Origin: JAEZBP01 sp963832725
GTDB taxonomy: Bacteria > Myxococcota_A > Polyangia > Polyangiales > Sandaracinaceae
Direction: 5' to 3'
NCBI GenBank assembly: GCA_963832725.1
Contig: CAWHVG010000005.1
Location: 2,480,001 to 2,544,000 of the forward strand
DNA: 64,000 nt
Shown: piece after piece, positions 45,936-54,876 of the stretch
Numbering within the stretch: the first letter of the stretch is position 1
Layout: each line of letters opens with the position of its first letter
The notes under the pieces: model-generated
What the model was told of the DNA's origin: nothing
The model's input: the letters and a program-made list of their open reading frames with translations, nothing else
Databases searched by the model: none
Position numbers and translations under genes: made by a program

Positions 45936-47910
45936 TCACGAGCCGCCTCCCGCATAGCGGCGAACCACCCGGCGCAGATGCTCGAGGTCGAGCCCGCCCT
46001 TGACCAGGTAAGCGTCGGCGCCGAGGCTCGACGCCCGCGCCTTGTCTTCGTCGGCACCGCGGGTGGAGAGCACGACGATGGGCAGACGCGCGTGGGTCGG
46101 CGCCGCGCGCACCCGCCGCACCAGCTCGAAGCCGTTCAGCACCGGCATGTCGAGGTCGGTGATCAACATGCGCACCGGCGTGCGGGCGAGCTGCTGGAGA
46201 GCCGCCTCGCCGTTCACCGCCTCCACCACATCGAGGCCCATCTCGCGCAGGGTCGCCACCAGCACGTCGCGGGTGAGCTCCGAGTCGTCCACCACCAGGA
46301 CGCGGCGCACGGACTCCTGCTCGGGCGGGAGCGCATCGCGGTCGACGCGCTCGGTCCCCTCCGCGCGCTGCATCAAGACCTCGACGTCGAGGACCACGGC
46401 CAGCCGGCCGCTCGCCAGCGTCGCGATGCTCCGCACCACCGCCAGGTCGTCGAGGAAGGGATCGAGGCGCTGCTCGGACATCGGGCTCGCGCCGAGGAAG
46501 CGATCGATGCCGACGGCGATCGACCGCTCTGCCCGGTGGAGCACCACCACCCGCGCCCGATCGCGTGGCCGGTCGGCCCGTCCAATCAGGTGGCCGAGAT
46601 CGAAGAGCGGCAGCGTGCGCTCGTCGACGCGGACCGCCAGCCCCTCGCCCGCGGCGCCCGCCTCGAGCGAGGCCCCGTCGAGTACGCGGTCGACGTCCTC
46701 GGGCGCGAAGGCGCAGCGCGCTCCATCCACCTCCACGCAGATCATGGTGCCGAGGACCATCGAGGTCGGCAGCTCCAGCGCGAAACGCGTGCCCTGGCCC
46801 GCTTCGGTCGAGAGCGAGAGCCGGCCGCCGACGGAACGCGACGCGTCGCTGCACCACGTCGAGGCCCACGCCGCGGCCGGACACGTCGGTCACCGCGCGG
46901 CGCGTGCTCATGCCGTGCTGGCAGAGCGCCCGCAGGAGCTCGCTCGGTGCCAGGTGGTCGGCGCCCACCGCCACGCGCACCGCCTCGATGTCCACCCCAC
47001 CGCCGTCGTCTCGGACCTCGATGCGGGCCACGCCGGCGGTCGCCCGGGCGGCGAGGGTGATGGTGCCCCCCGGCGGCTTCCCGCGTGCCCGCCGCGTCGC
47101 GGGTGGCTCGATGCCGTGATCGACGGCGTTGCGGATGAGATGCAGGAGCGGCTCGGTCACGACCTCGAGCACCTGCCGGTCAATCTCGACGTCGACCCCG
47201 CTCACCCGGAGCTGAACCTCCTTGCCGAGCTGAGTGGCGAGCTGGGCCACGGCGCGCGGAAAAGGCTCGAAGACCTCGCTGAGCGGCACCATCCGGAGCT
47301 GTCGCACGTCGTCGGCGACCGCCTCGCAACGGCGGCGGTGATCGAACTTGATCCTACGGGCGGCGAGCAACGCCCGGCGGACCGCGCGCGCGCCATGGGC
47401 GCTCCCCTCGGCCTCGATCGCCTCCAACGAGGCGATGAGATCGGTCAGCTCACGGTCGGTCGTGGTCAGCTCGGCCACCGAACGGACCAATGAAGAGAGG
47501 ACGCCCAGGTCGGCGCGGACGAACGCATCGGCCGCTCTGTGCTTCATGCGCTCGAGCGGATCGCTGGCCGGCCGGGCGGGAGGCACGCTGGGCGCGGGCG
47601 CGGCGCCCTTCTCGTCGAGGAAGGCCTCCAGCCCCGGCAGCGGCGCGTCCGGCTCGTTGGCGCGGGCCTCTTCGATCAGCGCCAGCCCCTCTTCGATGCG
47701 CGGGTCGTCTCCGTCTCCGTCGAGCAGCTCTTCGAGCCGGTGGGCGACGGCCGCGATCGCCTCGAACCCGACGACGCGCGCCTCGCCCTTGAGGCCGTGC
47801 ATCTCGCGGCGAGCCTCGGCGACGTCTCCATCGGCCAGCGCGGCGCGGACGCGGCCGATGCGCTCGACCGCGACGGCTCGAAAGCGCGCCGCGAACAATC
47901 CGCGGCTCAC
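45936..47910 (-). CDS. cheA: Hybrid CheA histidine kinase with C-terminal receiver (frame broken near 46835)
   Basis: A hybrid chemotaxis kinase of about 658 aa. In order: an HPt domain with the phosphorylatable His in RREMHGLKGEARVVG (His38); a dimerisation region; the HATPase domain (LLHLIRNAVDHGIEP; ARIEVRDDGGGVDI; VSGRGVGLDVV); after an indel near 46835 a CheW-like P5 domain (MVLGTMICVEVDGARCAFAP; TLPLFDLGHLIGRADRP); and a receiver domain (RRVLVVDDSELTRDVLVAT; MLITDLDMPVLNGFELVRRV; YLVKGG). The fused receiver is typical of Frz/Pil-like systems. The GTG at 47910 overlaps the upstream CheW-like stop by four bases. The P2 CheY-binding domain seems to be absent. Confidence 0.9.
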
Positions 47911-48269
47911 GAGGCGGTGCTCCCCACCAGCCGGGCGGCGTCGAGGACGAACGCGAAGCCATGGTCGAGGCGAACCAGCCCCGAGAGCGGCAGGCGCTCC
48001 GCGAGCGCGCCGAGCCACGCGGGCCAGGGCACGAAGTCGCCGGCTGCGATCTCGCGGACCGCCACGTGCTCGCCGATGACCACCCAGCCACGCTCGCCGC
48101 CGGCGTGGACCTCGAGCGCCCTCCGTGCGGCGGGCGGCGCGACCTCGAGGAGGCGGGCCAGGTCCTTCGGCGCTCCATGCTCGCCGCCGGCCTCGACGCG
48201 CTCCGCGATGCGAGCCACGTGAGCGGCCGGGATGAGCACGCTCAGCGGGTCCATCCGCACGTGGACCAT
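47907..48269 (-). CDS. Short CheW-like adaptor protein
   Basis: A 120-aa protein with only partial CheW resemblance: MDPLSVLIPAAHVARIAERV at the start, GERGWVVIGEHVAVREIAAG in the middle and SGLVRLDHGFAFVLDAARLV at the end, in the order of the CheW strands but shorter. It probably bridges receptor and kinase or is an atypical adaptor. ATG 48269 lies 22 bases after the stop of the bona fide CheW gene, and the stop overlaps the CheA GTG. Myxobacterial chemosensory operons often carry two CheW-like adaptors (as in Frz), which supports this call. Confidence 0.65.
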   Translation of the reverse strand: MVHVRMDPLSVLIPAAHVARIAERVEAGGEHGAPKDLARLLEVAPPAARRALEVHAGGERGWVVIGEHVAVREIAAGDFVPWPAWLGALAERLPLSGLVRLDHGFAFVLDAARLVGSTAS

Positions 48270-48291
48270 GCTCCCGGCGCCTCCTCGTCGT

Positions 48292-48771
48292 TCAGCGGGC
48301 ACGCGCCGCCTCCAGGAGGCCCTCGAGGTCCAACAGAGGCGTGACGGCGCCGTCGACGAAGGTCTCCCCCGTCGCGAGACGGCGCAGCGACGCGGGCTGA
48401 CAGGCGCGCGGCGCTTCGATCCGATCCTCGGGCACGCGGAGGATGCCGGTGATCGCGTCGCAGAGGATCCCGACGCGATAGAGAGGTGAGCGGACGACCA
48501 AGACGCGAGGCTCGCGATCGCCGGCGTCGCTGTCTCCGTCCAGCCCGAAGAACGCCGCCAGATCGAGCACGGGCAACGCGTCTCCACGCACGGCGATCAA
48601 GCCGGTCACGTGCGCCGGTGCGCAGGGGATCGGTGTGAGCTCGTCGCGTTCGACCACCACCTCGATGGCGCGGGCGTCCACGCCGAGGTCGGAGCCGGCG
48701 ACACGGAAGCGGAGGATGGCTCGGCCGCCCTCCACGTCGAAGTCGGCTCGCTCCTCGGTCCCCTCGCCCAT
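48292..48771 (-). CDS. cheW: CheW coupling protein
   Basis: A 159-aa CheW domain protein that links chemoreceptors to CheA. It contains ILRFRVAGSDLGVDARAIEV, LTPIPCAPAHVTGLIAVRGD, ALPVLDLAAFFGLDGD and YRVGILCDAITGILRVPED, the expected arrangement of the two five-stranded barrels. ATG 48771 follows the response regulator stop with a single intervening base (TGA g ATG), so the two are translationally coupled. Length is normal for CheW. No unusual features. Confidence 0.9.
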   Translation of the reverse strand: MGEGTEERADFDVEGGRAILRFRVAGSDLGVDARAIEVVVERDELTPIPCAPAHVTGLIAVRGDALPVLDLAAFFGLDGDSDAGDREPRVLVVRSPLYRVGILCDAITGILRVPEDRIEAPRACQPASLRRLATGETFVDGAVTPLLDLEGLLEAARAR

Positions 48772-48772
48772 C

Positions 48773-49541
48773 TCAGCTTCTCGCGCCGAACGAAGCGAGC
48801 CGTGCGCCGAGAGTCGCGACCGGGTCGTACTTCGACCAGACGGGTACGTGCATCAGCTCCGCCAGCACGCTCGACGCATGCTTGTCGGCTTCGTCGATGA
48901 CGAGGAAGCGGCTGCGCCAGCGCGGGTCGGCGCGGCAGGCCGCCTCGTAGACGGCGTCGCATGCGACGTCCGAGACCGATGTGCCGACCAGCGCCATCGT
49001 CGGCGCTTCCCTCGAACGCAGCCAACGCAGCGCCTCGGCCCCCGAGTCGGTGAAGCGGAGGTCGAAGGACGTGTCGAGCTCGCTCGACAGGCGTGCTCGG
49101 GTGTCCGCCGAGCAGGCGACCAGGATGTAGGAGGATCCGCCGGCGGCGCCCGCGTCCGCGCGCGGCCTCCCCTTGGTCACCCACGCCTGAACTGCGGAGA
49201 GGAGACGCTTGGTATTGCCGGTCTTGCGGATGAAGCCGTCGGCGCCACAGCGCTGCACGAGCCGCCGCAGCTCCGCCTCCTCGCGATCCGAATGCAGCAC
49301 CGATCCAGGTCGAGCGGCTGATCGAGCGGGAGCGGAGCGCTTCCGAGATCTCGGTGCCGGTCATCAGCGGCATGGAGACGTCCAGAAGCGCGAGGAGCGG
49401 CCGGTCACGCAGAATCGCAGCGCCGGTGCCGATGGCGACCGACCGCGTGATCACCTCGTACCCGGCCGCACGCAACGTTTCACCGACGACATCCAGCACC
49501 AACGTGCTGTCGTCGACCACCATGATCTTGGGCTTGTCCAT
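48773..49541 (-). CDS. Response regulator with second receiver-like domain (frame broken near 49310)
   Basis: A protein of about 256 aa at the head of the chemosensory operon. The first domain is a receiver: MDKPKIMVVDDSTLVLDVV, LLALLDVSMPLMTGTEISEA and, after an indel near 49310, RRLVQRCGADGFIRKTGNT with the conserved Lys. The second half (YILVACSADTRARLSSELDT; FLVIDEADKHASSVLAELMH) resembles a degenerate receiver. No DNA-binding or output domain is present, so it may act like CheY or as a phosphate sink. ATG 49541 was chosen for the receiver start. The stop abuts the cheW gene. Expression is probably driven from the 49542-49658 region. Confidence 0.82.
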
Positions 49542-49658
49542 CGCTCCTGTCTCGCTGAGCCGGGACCATTCACGCGGGACGGTTCCGTCCACCACGGCCG
49601 TGAGCATCCGGATCCCGGCTCCTTATTCGAGGACAGGGGATAATGGGGACCGTAGTGT

Positions 49659-49721
49659 CGTCAGGTCAACTGGTTCCTGACGCAATTCACGATGTCTTAC
49701 AGGGACATGTAAGACATCGTG
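49659..49721. terminator. Two adjacent perfect stem-loops
   Basis: Two hairpins lie between the nucleoside hydrolase stop and the response regulator start. The first has cgtcagg (49659-49665) pairing with cctgacg (49676-49682); the second has cacgatgtctta (49688-49699) pairing perfectly with taagacatcgtg (49710-49721) around a 10-base loop. They are AT-richer than the surroundings and are placed to end the hydrolase transcript or to act in the leader of the chemosensory operon. Confidence 0.55.
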
Positions 49722-49764
49722 ACATGAAGACTCGACTCGACTGACGGACTCGGGACCGGCTCGT

Positions 49765-50891
49765 TTACCGTCCGTTGATTCCGTCGAGGAAGTCTTGCTC
49801 GAAGCGCGTCTGATCGGCGGTCATCGCGACCGACATGTGATCGCCCCGCCAGGAACGATAGGTGCGTCCCGACTCGGCGCCGCTCTGGGCCACCTCGATG
49901 CGATCGCGTTCATACCCGACGACGCCTCGGTCGCCAACCGCAGCCACCGCCGCCAGCGGATCCCACCAGAAGAACGCGCCCAGACTGATTCCGTACTGCG
50001 TGATCGGCTGCTGGAGGATGCGGAGCACCATCGCCGCCTCCGGCGTGGTGTCGTCGGCGGCGAGCCGGGCCACGAAGTCGCTCGTGACAGGGACCTGGTT
50101 CGCGGCGTCGAGGGCGATCAGCTTCGTCGCGTAGGGACGCATGGCGCCGAAGACCGCCTGAGCCGCCGGCGGATCCACCCAGATGTTCAGCTCCTGCGTG
50201 CCGTCGAAGGACTCGGTGCCGGTGCCGAGCAGGTTGCCGGGCACGTCGAGCGCGCCGCCCATCACCACGAGCCGACGGATACTTGCGGACCAGCTCCCCG
50301 TGATGATGACAGTCGTCGTCCGAGCTCAGCGCGGCGGCGAGGTTCGTCTGCGGGCCGGTGGTCAGCATCAGCACGGGCTCACGCGAGCTGCGCAAGGTCT
50401 GTGCGATCAGAATCCGGCGCCGAGATGTCCGAGGAGTCGGTGCTCTCGTCACACGATGCGAAGGCCCCTTCCAGCACCGCGTCGACCGCGAACCGGAGCT
50501 CCGGCGCCACCGGGTTCACGCCCTCGTCGGAGCCGTCGGCCACCGGGATCTCCGGCAACCCGGCCTCGGCCAGGATGCAGCGGGCGTGGCGAATGGCGTG
50601 GCCCGGCGTGCCGGCGCCGTCGTTGTTCACCGTGACGGCGAGCAGGTCGATGTTCCCCTGCACATGCTGCTGGCAGAGGTACGCCAATGCCGCGGCATCG
50701 TCGAAGTCCATGTCCGTGTCGAAGACGACCGGCACTGGATGCCCCCTCCGGTCGCAGTCTTCCGACTCGGATTCGTCCGCACGCAAGGACGCGCTCGAGG
50801 CGGCAGCTCCGCCGCTCGGATCCAGCGCGCATCCCGTGAGGCAGACGAGGCTCATCAGCCAATAGCGCTTTAATGTTGTCACAGTCCGCAC
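49765..50891 (-). CDS. Inosine-uridine-preferring nucleoside hydrolase, lipoprotein (frame broken near 50285 and 50400)
   Basis: A protein of about 370 aa of the IU-nucleoside hydrolase family. The N-terminus (RYWLMSLVCLTGCALDPS) is a lipoprotein signal. The calcium/active-site motif is VVFDTDMDFDDAAALAYL; the next conserved part is DLLAVTVNNDGAGTPG. After frame changes near 50400 and 50285 it continues VLMLTTGPQTNLAAAL and MVMGGALDVPGN, then FWWDPLAAVAAV with the C-terminal conserved Asp. It would cleave ribonucleosides to base plus ribose, here probably outside the cytoplasm, for nucleoside scavenging. ATG 50891 places the signal first. Two hairpins follow the stop. Confidence 0.82.
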
Positions 50892-51091
50892 CTCCCAAAC
50901 TGAGGATGAGTGATCTCACAGAACAATACAAGGGAACTCCGGGATTTTTTTGAGGTCGGTGTACGGGTCTTCCTGACGGGAAGATTCCCTAGAATTGGTC
51001 GCACCTTTTCCGCGACACCGGGCGGAATGGCAGGGAGCGGGCGTGGAAGCGCCGATCCGAATCGGGTGTCGGGGTGGGCTCGGGGGGCGCA

Positions 51092-52411
51092 TCAGCCCGG
51101 CCACCGTTGGGCTGGGGGCTGATCTTCGAGGGTCTCCGCCGCCGTTTGACGGATGAGCCGCAACGCTTCACGAGCCGCGCGGGTGGTCACCCGACCGGCC
51201 GCGTGGATGTGCTTCGCTACGAGCTCCACTTCGTCGTCCTGAGCGCCCGCCACGATGGCGACGCCGCGGGCGTGGAGAGCCATGTGTCCCCGCTGGATCC
51301 CGTGGGTGGAAAGCGCGCGCAGGGCAGCCAGGTTGGAGGCCACGCCGGCGCACGCGGCGATCATCGCCAGCTCCTGCGCGCTGCCGACCCCGGCCACGGC
51401 GAGCCCGAAGCGCGCGCCGTCGTGCACTCGGAGGGTTCCACCGACGATGCCGAGGGCCAGGGGCAGCTCCATCTGTCCGACGAGCTGCCCGTCGTCGCCG
51501 ATGCGCCAGGTGCAGAGCGGCCCATAGCGCCCGCTCCGGGCAGCGAACGCGTGAGCGCCGGCTTCCACGGCCCGCCAGTCGTTGCCGGTGGCGATCACCA
51601 CCGGATCGACCCCGTTCATGATGCCCTTGTTGTGGGTGGTGGCCCGATAGGGGTCGCGCTCGGCCATCTCGCTCGCCCGAACGATGCCGTCGCGGACCGC
51701 CGCGCCCGAATAGCCCTCCGTGGCCAGCGCCGCGACGGGGATGGAGCAGCGCACCCTGGCGCAGCGCCGGTCGGAGAGGTTCGAGAGGATGCGGAGCCCG
51801 GGCCGACCGCCGGAGATCTCGCCCAGACGCTCCGCCAGGGCCTCGGCCACGGTGTTCACCAGATTGGCGCCCATGGCGTCGCGGCAGTCGACCAGGACGT
51901 GCGCGACGATCCAGCCGTCGCCGAGATCACGCACCTCGAGGTCGCGCGCGCCGCCGCCCCGCTCGACCAAGTTCGGCACCGCGGCGTCGGCGCGCGCCAG
52001 GATCTCCTCGCGCGCCGCCTCGATGGCCTGCGCTGCGGCCGCGGGATCCGGCACGTGGTCGAGCTGGATCTGCGAGATCATCCAAGGCGGATCCGCCTCC
52101 GCCTCGAACCCTCCCCCAGCGCGCACCATCTTGCATGCGTTGGAGGCGGCCGCGACGACCGAGGGCTCCTCCACCACCATCGGCACGAGATGGTCCCGGC
52201 CGTTCATCCGCAGGTTCAAGGCCAGCGCGAAGGGCATCGCGTAGGTGCCGATGACGTTCTCGATGGTCTTGTCAGCCCGCGCGGCGTCCATCCCGCCGCG
52301 GGCCAACGCGTCGTCGAGGTCGGCGAGGTCCAGGCCGAGCGCCTCGGCCGCCACCCTCCGTCGCTCGACGAGGGAGAGCTTGTAGAATCCCGGAAGTCTC
52401 GAGGTCACCAT
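51092..52411 (-). CDS. Class II (degradative-type) hydroxymethylglutaryl-CoA reductase
   Basis: A 439-aa soluble class II HMG-CoA reductase. The order of motifs is LPGFYKLSLVERRRVAAEAL, ENVIGTYAMPFALALNLRMN (catalytic Glu), VDCRDAMGANLVNTVAEALA, TTHNKGIMNGVDPVVIATGN (catalytic Lys), DWRAVEAGAHAFAARSG (Asp) and THGIQRGHMALHAR (His). Class II enzymes interconvert HMG-CoA and mevalonate; in myxobacteria they serve the mevalonate pathway to isoprenoids. ATG 52411 has gggggagg 8 bases upstream, separating it from the upstream prenyl synthase-like gene. The two genes are 26 bases apart and probably co-transcribed. Confidence 0.93.
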   Translation of the reverse strand: MVTSRLPGFYKLSLVERRRVAAEALGLDLADLDDALARGGMDAARADKTIENVIGTYAMPFALALNLRMNGRDHLVPMVVEEPSVVAAASNACKMVRAGGGFEAEADPPWMISQIQLDHVPDPAAAAQAIEAAREEILARADAAVPNLVERGGGARDLEVRDLGDGWIVAHVLVDCRDAMGANLVNTVAEALAERLGEISGGRPGLRILSNLSDRRCARVRCSIPVAALATEGYSGAAVRDGIVRASEMAERDPYRATTHNKGIMNGVDPVVIATGNDWRAVEAGAHAFAARSGRYGPLCTWRIGDDGQLVGQMELPLALGIVGGTLRVHDGARFGLAVAGVGSAQELAMIAACAGVASNLAALRALSTHGIQRGHMALHARGVAIVAGAQDDEVELVAKHIHAAGRVTTRAAREALRLIRQTAAETLEDQPPAQRWPG

Positions 52412-52437
52412 CGGTACTGCCTCCCCCGCGACCACCT

Positions 52438-53602
52438 TCAGGACGCGCCGTAGGCGCTGACGTCGCGCGGCGCGCCGTCGTGTGAGCGGACACCCGCCAC
52501 CGCAGGGCAGAGACGCTCCACGTCGGCCCGCAGCGACTCGAATCCGGCAGAGCCGCTCCACGAACGTCCACACCAGATCGCTCACGCAGAAGCGGGTCGT
52601 GTCGGACGCCGCCTCGATGGCGGCCGTGGCATCGTGCGCGATCTTCTCCAGCGTCGCCGGCACACCCACGGCGTGCATCTGCTCGGCCAGCCACGCGTAC
52701 TCCTCGCGCGTCTCCTCGTGACACGCGGCCATGTCGGCCTCGGAGGTGCTGCCCTTGGCACGCAACGCGGCTCGGTAGGGCTCCCACAAGCGCTCGAGCC
52801 GCGCCGCAGCACCCGGCCGCGCCTGCACCGTGGCCAGGAGCGGGTAGGTCACGATCCCCATCTTCAGGTCGTCGTTCTCGCCGTCTTCTTCACGGCGCTC
52901 GACGAAGTTCACGATGTCGTCGACGTCCTGCTGCAGCTCGGCGAAGCGCTGGCAGACCTCGGGATCGAGGCGCGGCTGTCCGTGAAGGATGAGCGCGCTG
53001 TCGAGCGAGTGGGCGATCGCCGCCGGCACGGCACCGTAGTGGTGGTGGAGCCAGCGCTCGAGCGCCTGCGGCACCGCAGCCGGATAGCGGCCCCCGTGCT
53101 CCCACGTCTCGGCGGCGCAGACCTCCGAGAACATCGCCGTCACCAACGGGATCAGCTCGGGCGCCGACTCCCGCGCGAGCTCCACCGCCGTGCTGAACAG
53201 GAAGCACGAGAAGGGCGTCGCCGACTCCGCGCCGAAGCGCCGCCAATAGGTCACCCGGCCGGATCGGGTCGGCGTGTGGTCGACCGTGTCGTCGAGGATA
53301 CCGATCAGCTCCACCATCACGAGGAACGCGGGAAGATAGGCCTCGTGCCGCGGCGTGATCCCTCCCTGATCCTCGGCCACGGCCAGGAACATGAGCGGCG
53401 CCAGCACGAACGAGGGCTGGGCGTGCTCCAGCACGCCATAGCGGAAGTAGGGCTGGACCACGGGCGGCAGCGGGAGCTCGCGCAGCCGGGTCCTCGCCTC
53501 CACGATGAGCGGCTCGAAATCGCGCCGTGATCGGGAGAACACGCCCCGGAAGTTCTCAGGGAACTGAATTGGCTCAACCGCCGACTTCACGATTTCGTAC
53601 AC
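52438..53602 (-). CDS. Class I isoprenoid (prenyl) synthase-like protein (frame broken near 52560)
   Basis: A protein of about 388 aa of the polyprenyl synthase superfamily. The first Asp-rich motif lies in LVMVELIGILDDTVDHTPT. The second region is AELQQDVDDIVNFVERREED followed by NDDLKMGIVTYPLLATV, where DDIVN replaces the usual DDxxD, so activity or substrate may be unusual. An indel near 52560 gives GFESLRADVERLCPAVAGV and a stop at 52438; without it the frame runs on into HMG-CoA reductase as a false fusion. GTG 53602 has AGGAGG eight bases upstream. With the reductase it forms an isoprenoid operon. Confidence 0.72.
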
Positions 53603-53721
53603 GACCCTGTCCTCCTATTTCCTACACCGTACAGCGCGGCGTCCAAATCACGCTCGACTTTGCGTTCATCGCCACGACGAGCGTGAACTTCAATGCTGCT
53701 ATTTCAACTACGGTGCGCCTA

Positions 53722-53737
53722 TAGGGGAATTCCCCTA
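53722..53737. promoter_or_regulatory. 16-bp perfect palindrome, candidate operator
   Basis: TAGGGGAATTCCCCTA is a perfect 16-base palindrome about 120 bases upstream of the prenyl synthase-like gene start, in a locally AT-richer stretch. The symmetry and length fit a dimeric-regulator binding site for the isoprenoid operon. No regulator gene is adjacent. Confidence 0.45.
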
Positions 53738-53851
53738 CGCGGTCGCCCATTTGGAGACACCGCGGGGCGTCGACGGGCGGTCAGCGGAGAGGTCGGATCG
53801 GTCCATCCCCCCGAAAGCCCACGTGAAACGGGCGAGGAAGCCGCTAGGTGA

Positions 53852-54004
53852 CTGGTGTCGAACGACGCCCGAAGGATTTCCGAGCGCGACAGGTCTGGAT
53901 GTCGTTCGGCCCGACGACGAAATGCTGAAGCATTTTGGAGGAGGGACGGGCGGCGAGACGGACCTGTCCCGCCGGAAAGACGAGGAGCGCTCGTTTGACA
54001 CCAG
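53852..54004. other. 153-bp giant hairpin element with terminal inverted repeats
   Basis: The ends are a 14-base inverted repeat with one mismatch: ctggtgtcgaacga (53852-53865) and tcgtttgacaccag (53991-54004). Inside, tttccg (53877-53882) pairs with cggaaa (53973-53978) and gcgcgacaggtc (53884-53895) with gacctgtcccgc (53961-53972); a perfect hairpin aaatgc-tgaa-gcattt lies in the middle (53920-53935). The whole folds as one long stem with internal loops. It contains no gene. It may be a MITE-like element or a structured RNA/3' UTR of the HAD gene, whose stop is 68 bases away. Confidence 0.65.
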
Positions 54005-54071
54005 CCACCCAGTACCGCGCCGCTCCGAGCTCGCCCGGCGTCGGGCGGGAGATTCCGGGGCGGAGATCGGC

Positions 54072-54732
54072 TCAGGCGCTCAGGATGCGGGCGAACGCTC
54101 GCAGAATCCGGCAGGACGCCATCCTCGAGCAGAGCATCGTCGGCACGCCGATCGAGCCGGTAGGCCTCGACCCCGACCGCCCGAGCGCCGGCCACGCAGG
54201 GCTCCTCGTCGTCCACCATGAGGCATTCGGAGGGCGCGACGCCGAGCGCGTCCAGCATCTGCTGATAGGCATCCGGGTGCGGCTTGGGCTCGCCCAGCAC
54301 GCGGGCGGCGCGGGAGACGTCCACGAGGTCGTTCAACCCGGTCGACACGAGGGAGGCTTCGAGACCGACCAGCGGGAAGTTCGAGAGAACGCCGACGCGC
54401 AGCCCCTTTTCCTTCGCTGCGAGCAACGCGGGGCGAGCGTCGGGGAAGGGGCGGATGGTCTCTCGGTAGTCGAAGTCGCGGAGCCGCTGGCGAAGCGCGT
54501 CGTCGAGCCCGACCGAGGTCGAGACCTCATCCCAGAAGCGCGCGATGTAAGCGGCTTCGTCCTCGAGCGTCCGCGGCAGCGCGTGGGTCGTGTAGTAGAC
54601 GTGCCAGCGCTCCCAGAGCTCTTCCAGGAAGGGGCGGGGGCCGGAGACACCCGCGACGAGCGCCTCGACCGGCGCGAAATCGAAGTGCGTGAGCACTCCA
54701 TCCCGGTCGAAGATGACCGCGCGAATCGCCAC
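54072..54732 (-). CDS. HAD-family hydrolase (probable frame break near 54110)
   Basis: A HAD-superfamily phosphatase of about 220 aa. Motif I is AVIFDRDGVLTHFDF; motif II GVLSNFPLVGLE; motif III/IV GEPKPHPDAYQQMLDALGV followed by SECLMVDDEEPCVAGARAVG. A four-helix cap lies between motifs I and II. The initial frame runs into Arg/Pro-rich sequence after DRRADDALLEDGVLPD; a shift near 54110 gives LRAFARILSA and a stop at 54072, the more plausible end. ATG 54732 precedes motif I directly. The small-molecule phosphate substrate cannot be inferred. The long hairpin element follows the stop. Confidence 0.82.
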
Positions 54733-54876
54733 TCGAGGTGGCTACGCTACCGGCTCGGAGACGTCAACCGCTCCGTCGACAGCTTGGTCGACAGAATGGG
54801 TCGCCGGCTCCGCGCCGTTCGGCTCCAATCGCGCTCTGGGCTCGGACGGCCGATGCGCGGTAGGCTCCCGCGCCTC

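Noticed and set aside
51092..53602. Apparent fusion protein of a prenyl synthase and HMG-CoA reductase in one 836-codon frame
   Set aside because: The joint is Arg/Cys-rich nonsense; shifting frame near 52560 gives a natural C-terminus and stop at 52438, and HMG-CoA reductase has its own ribosome site and ATG at 52411.
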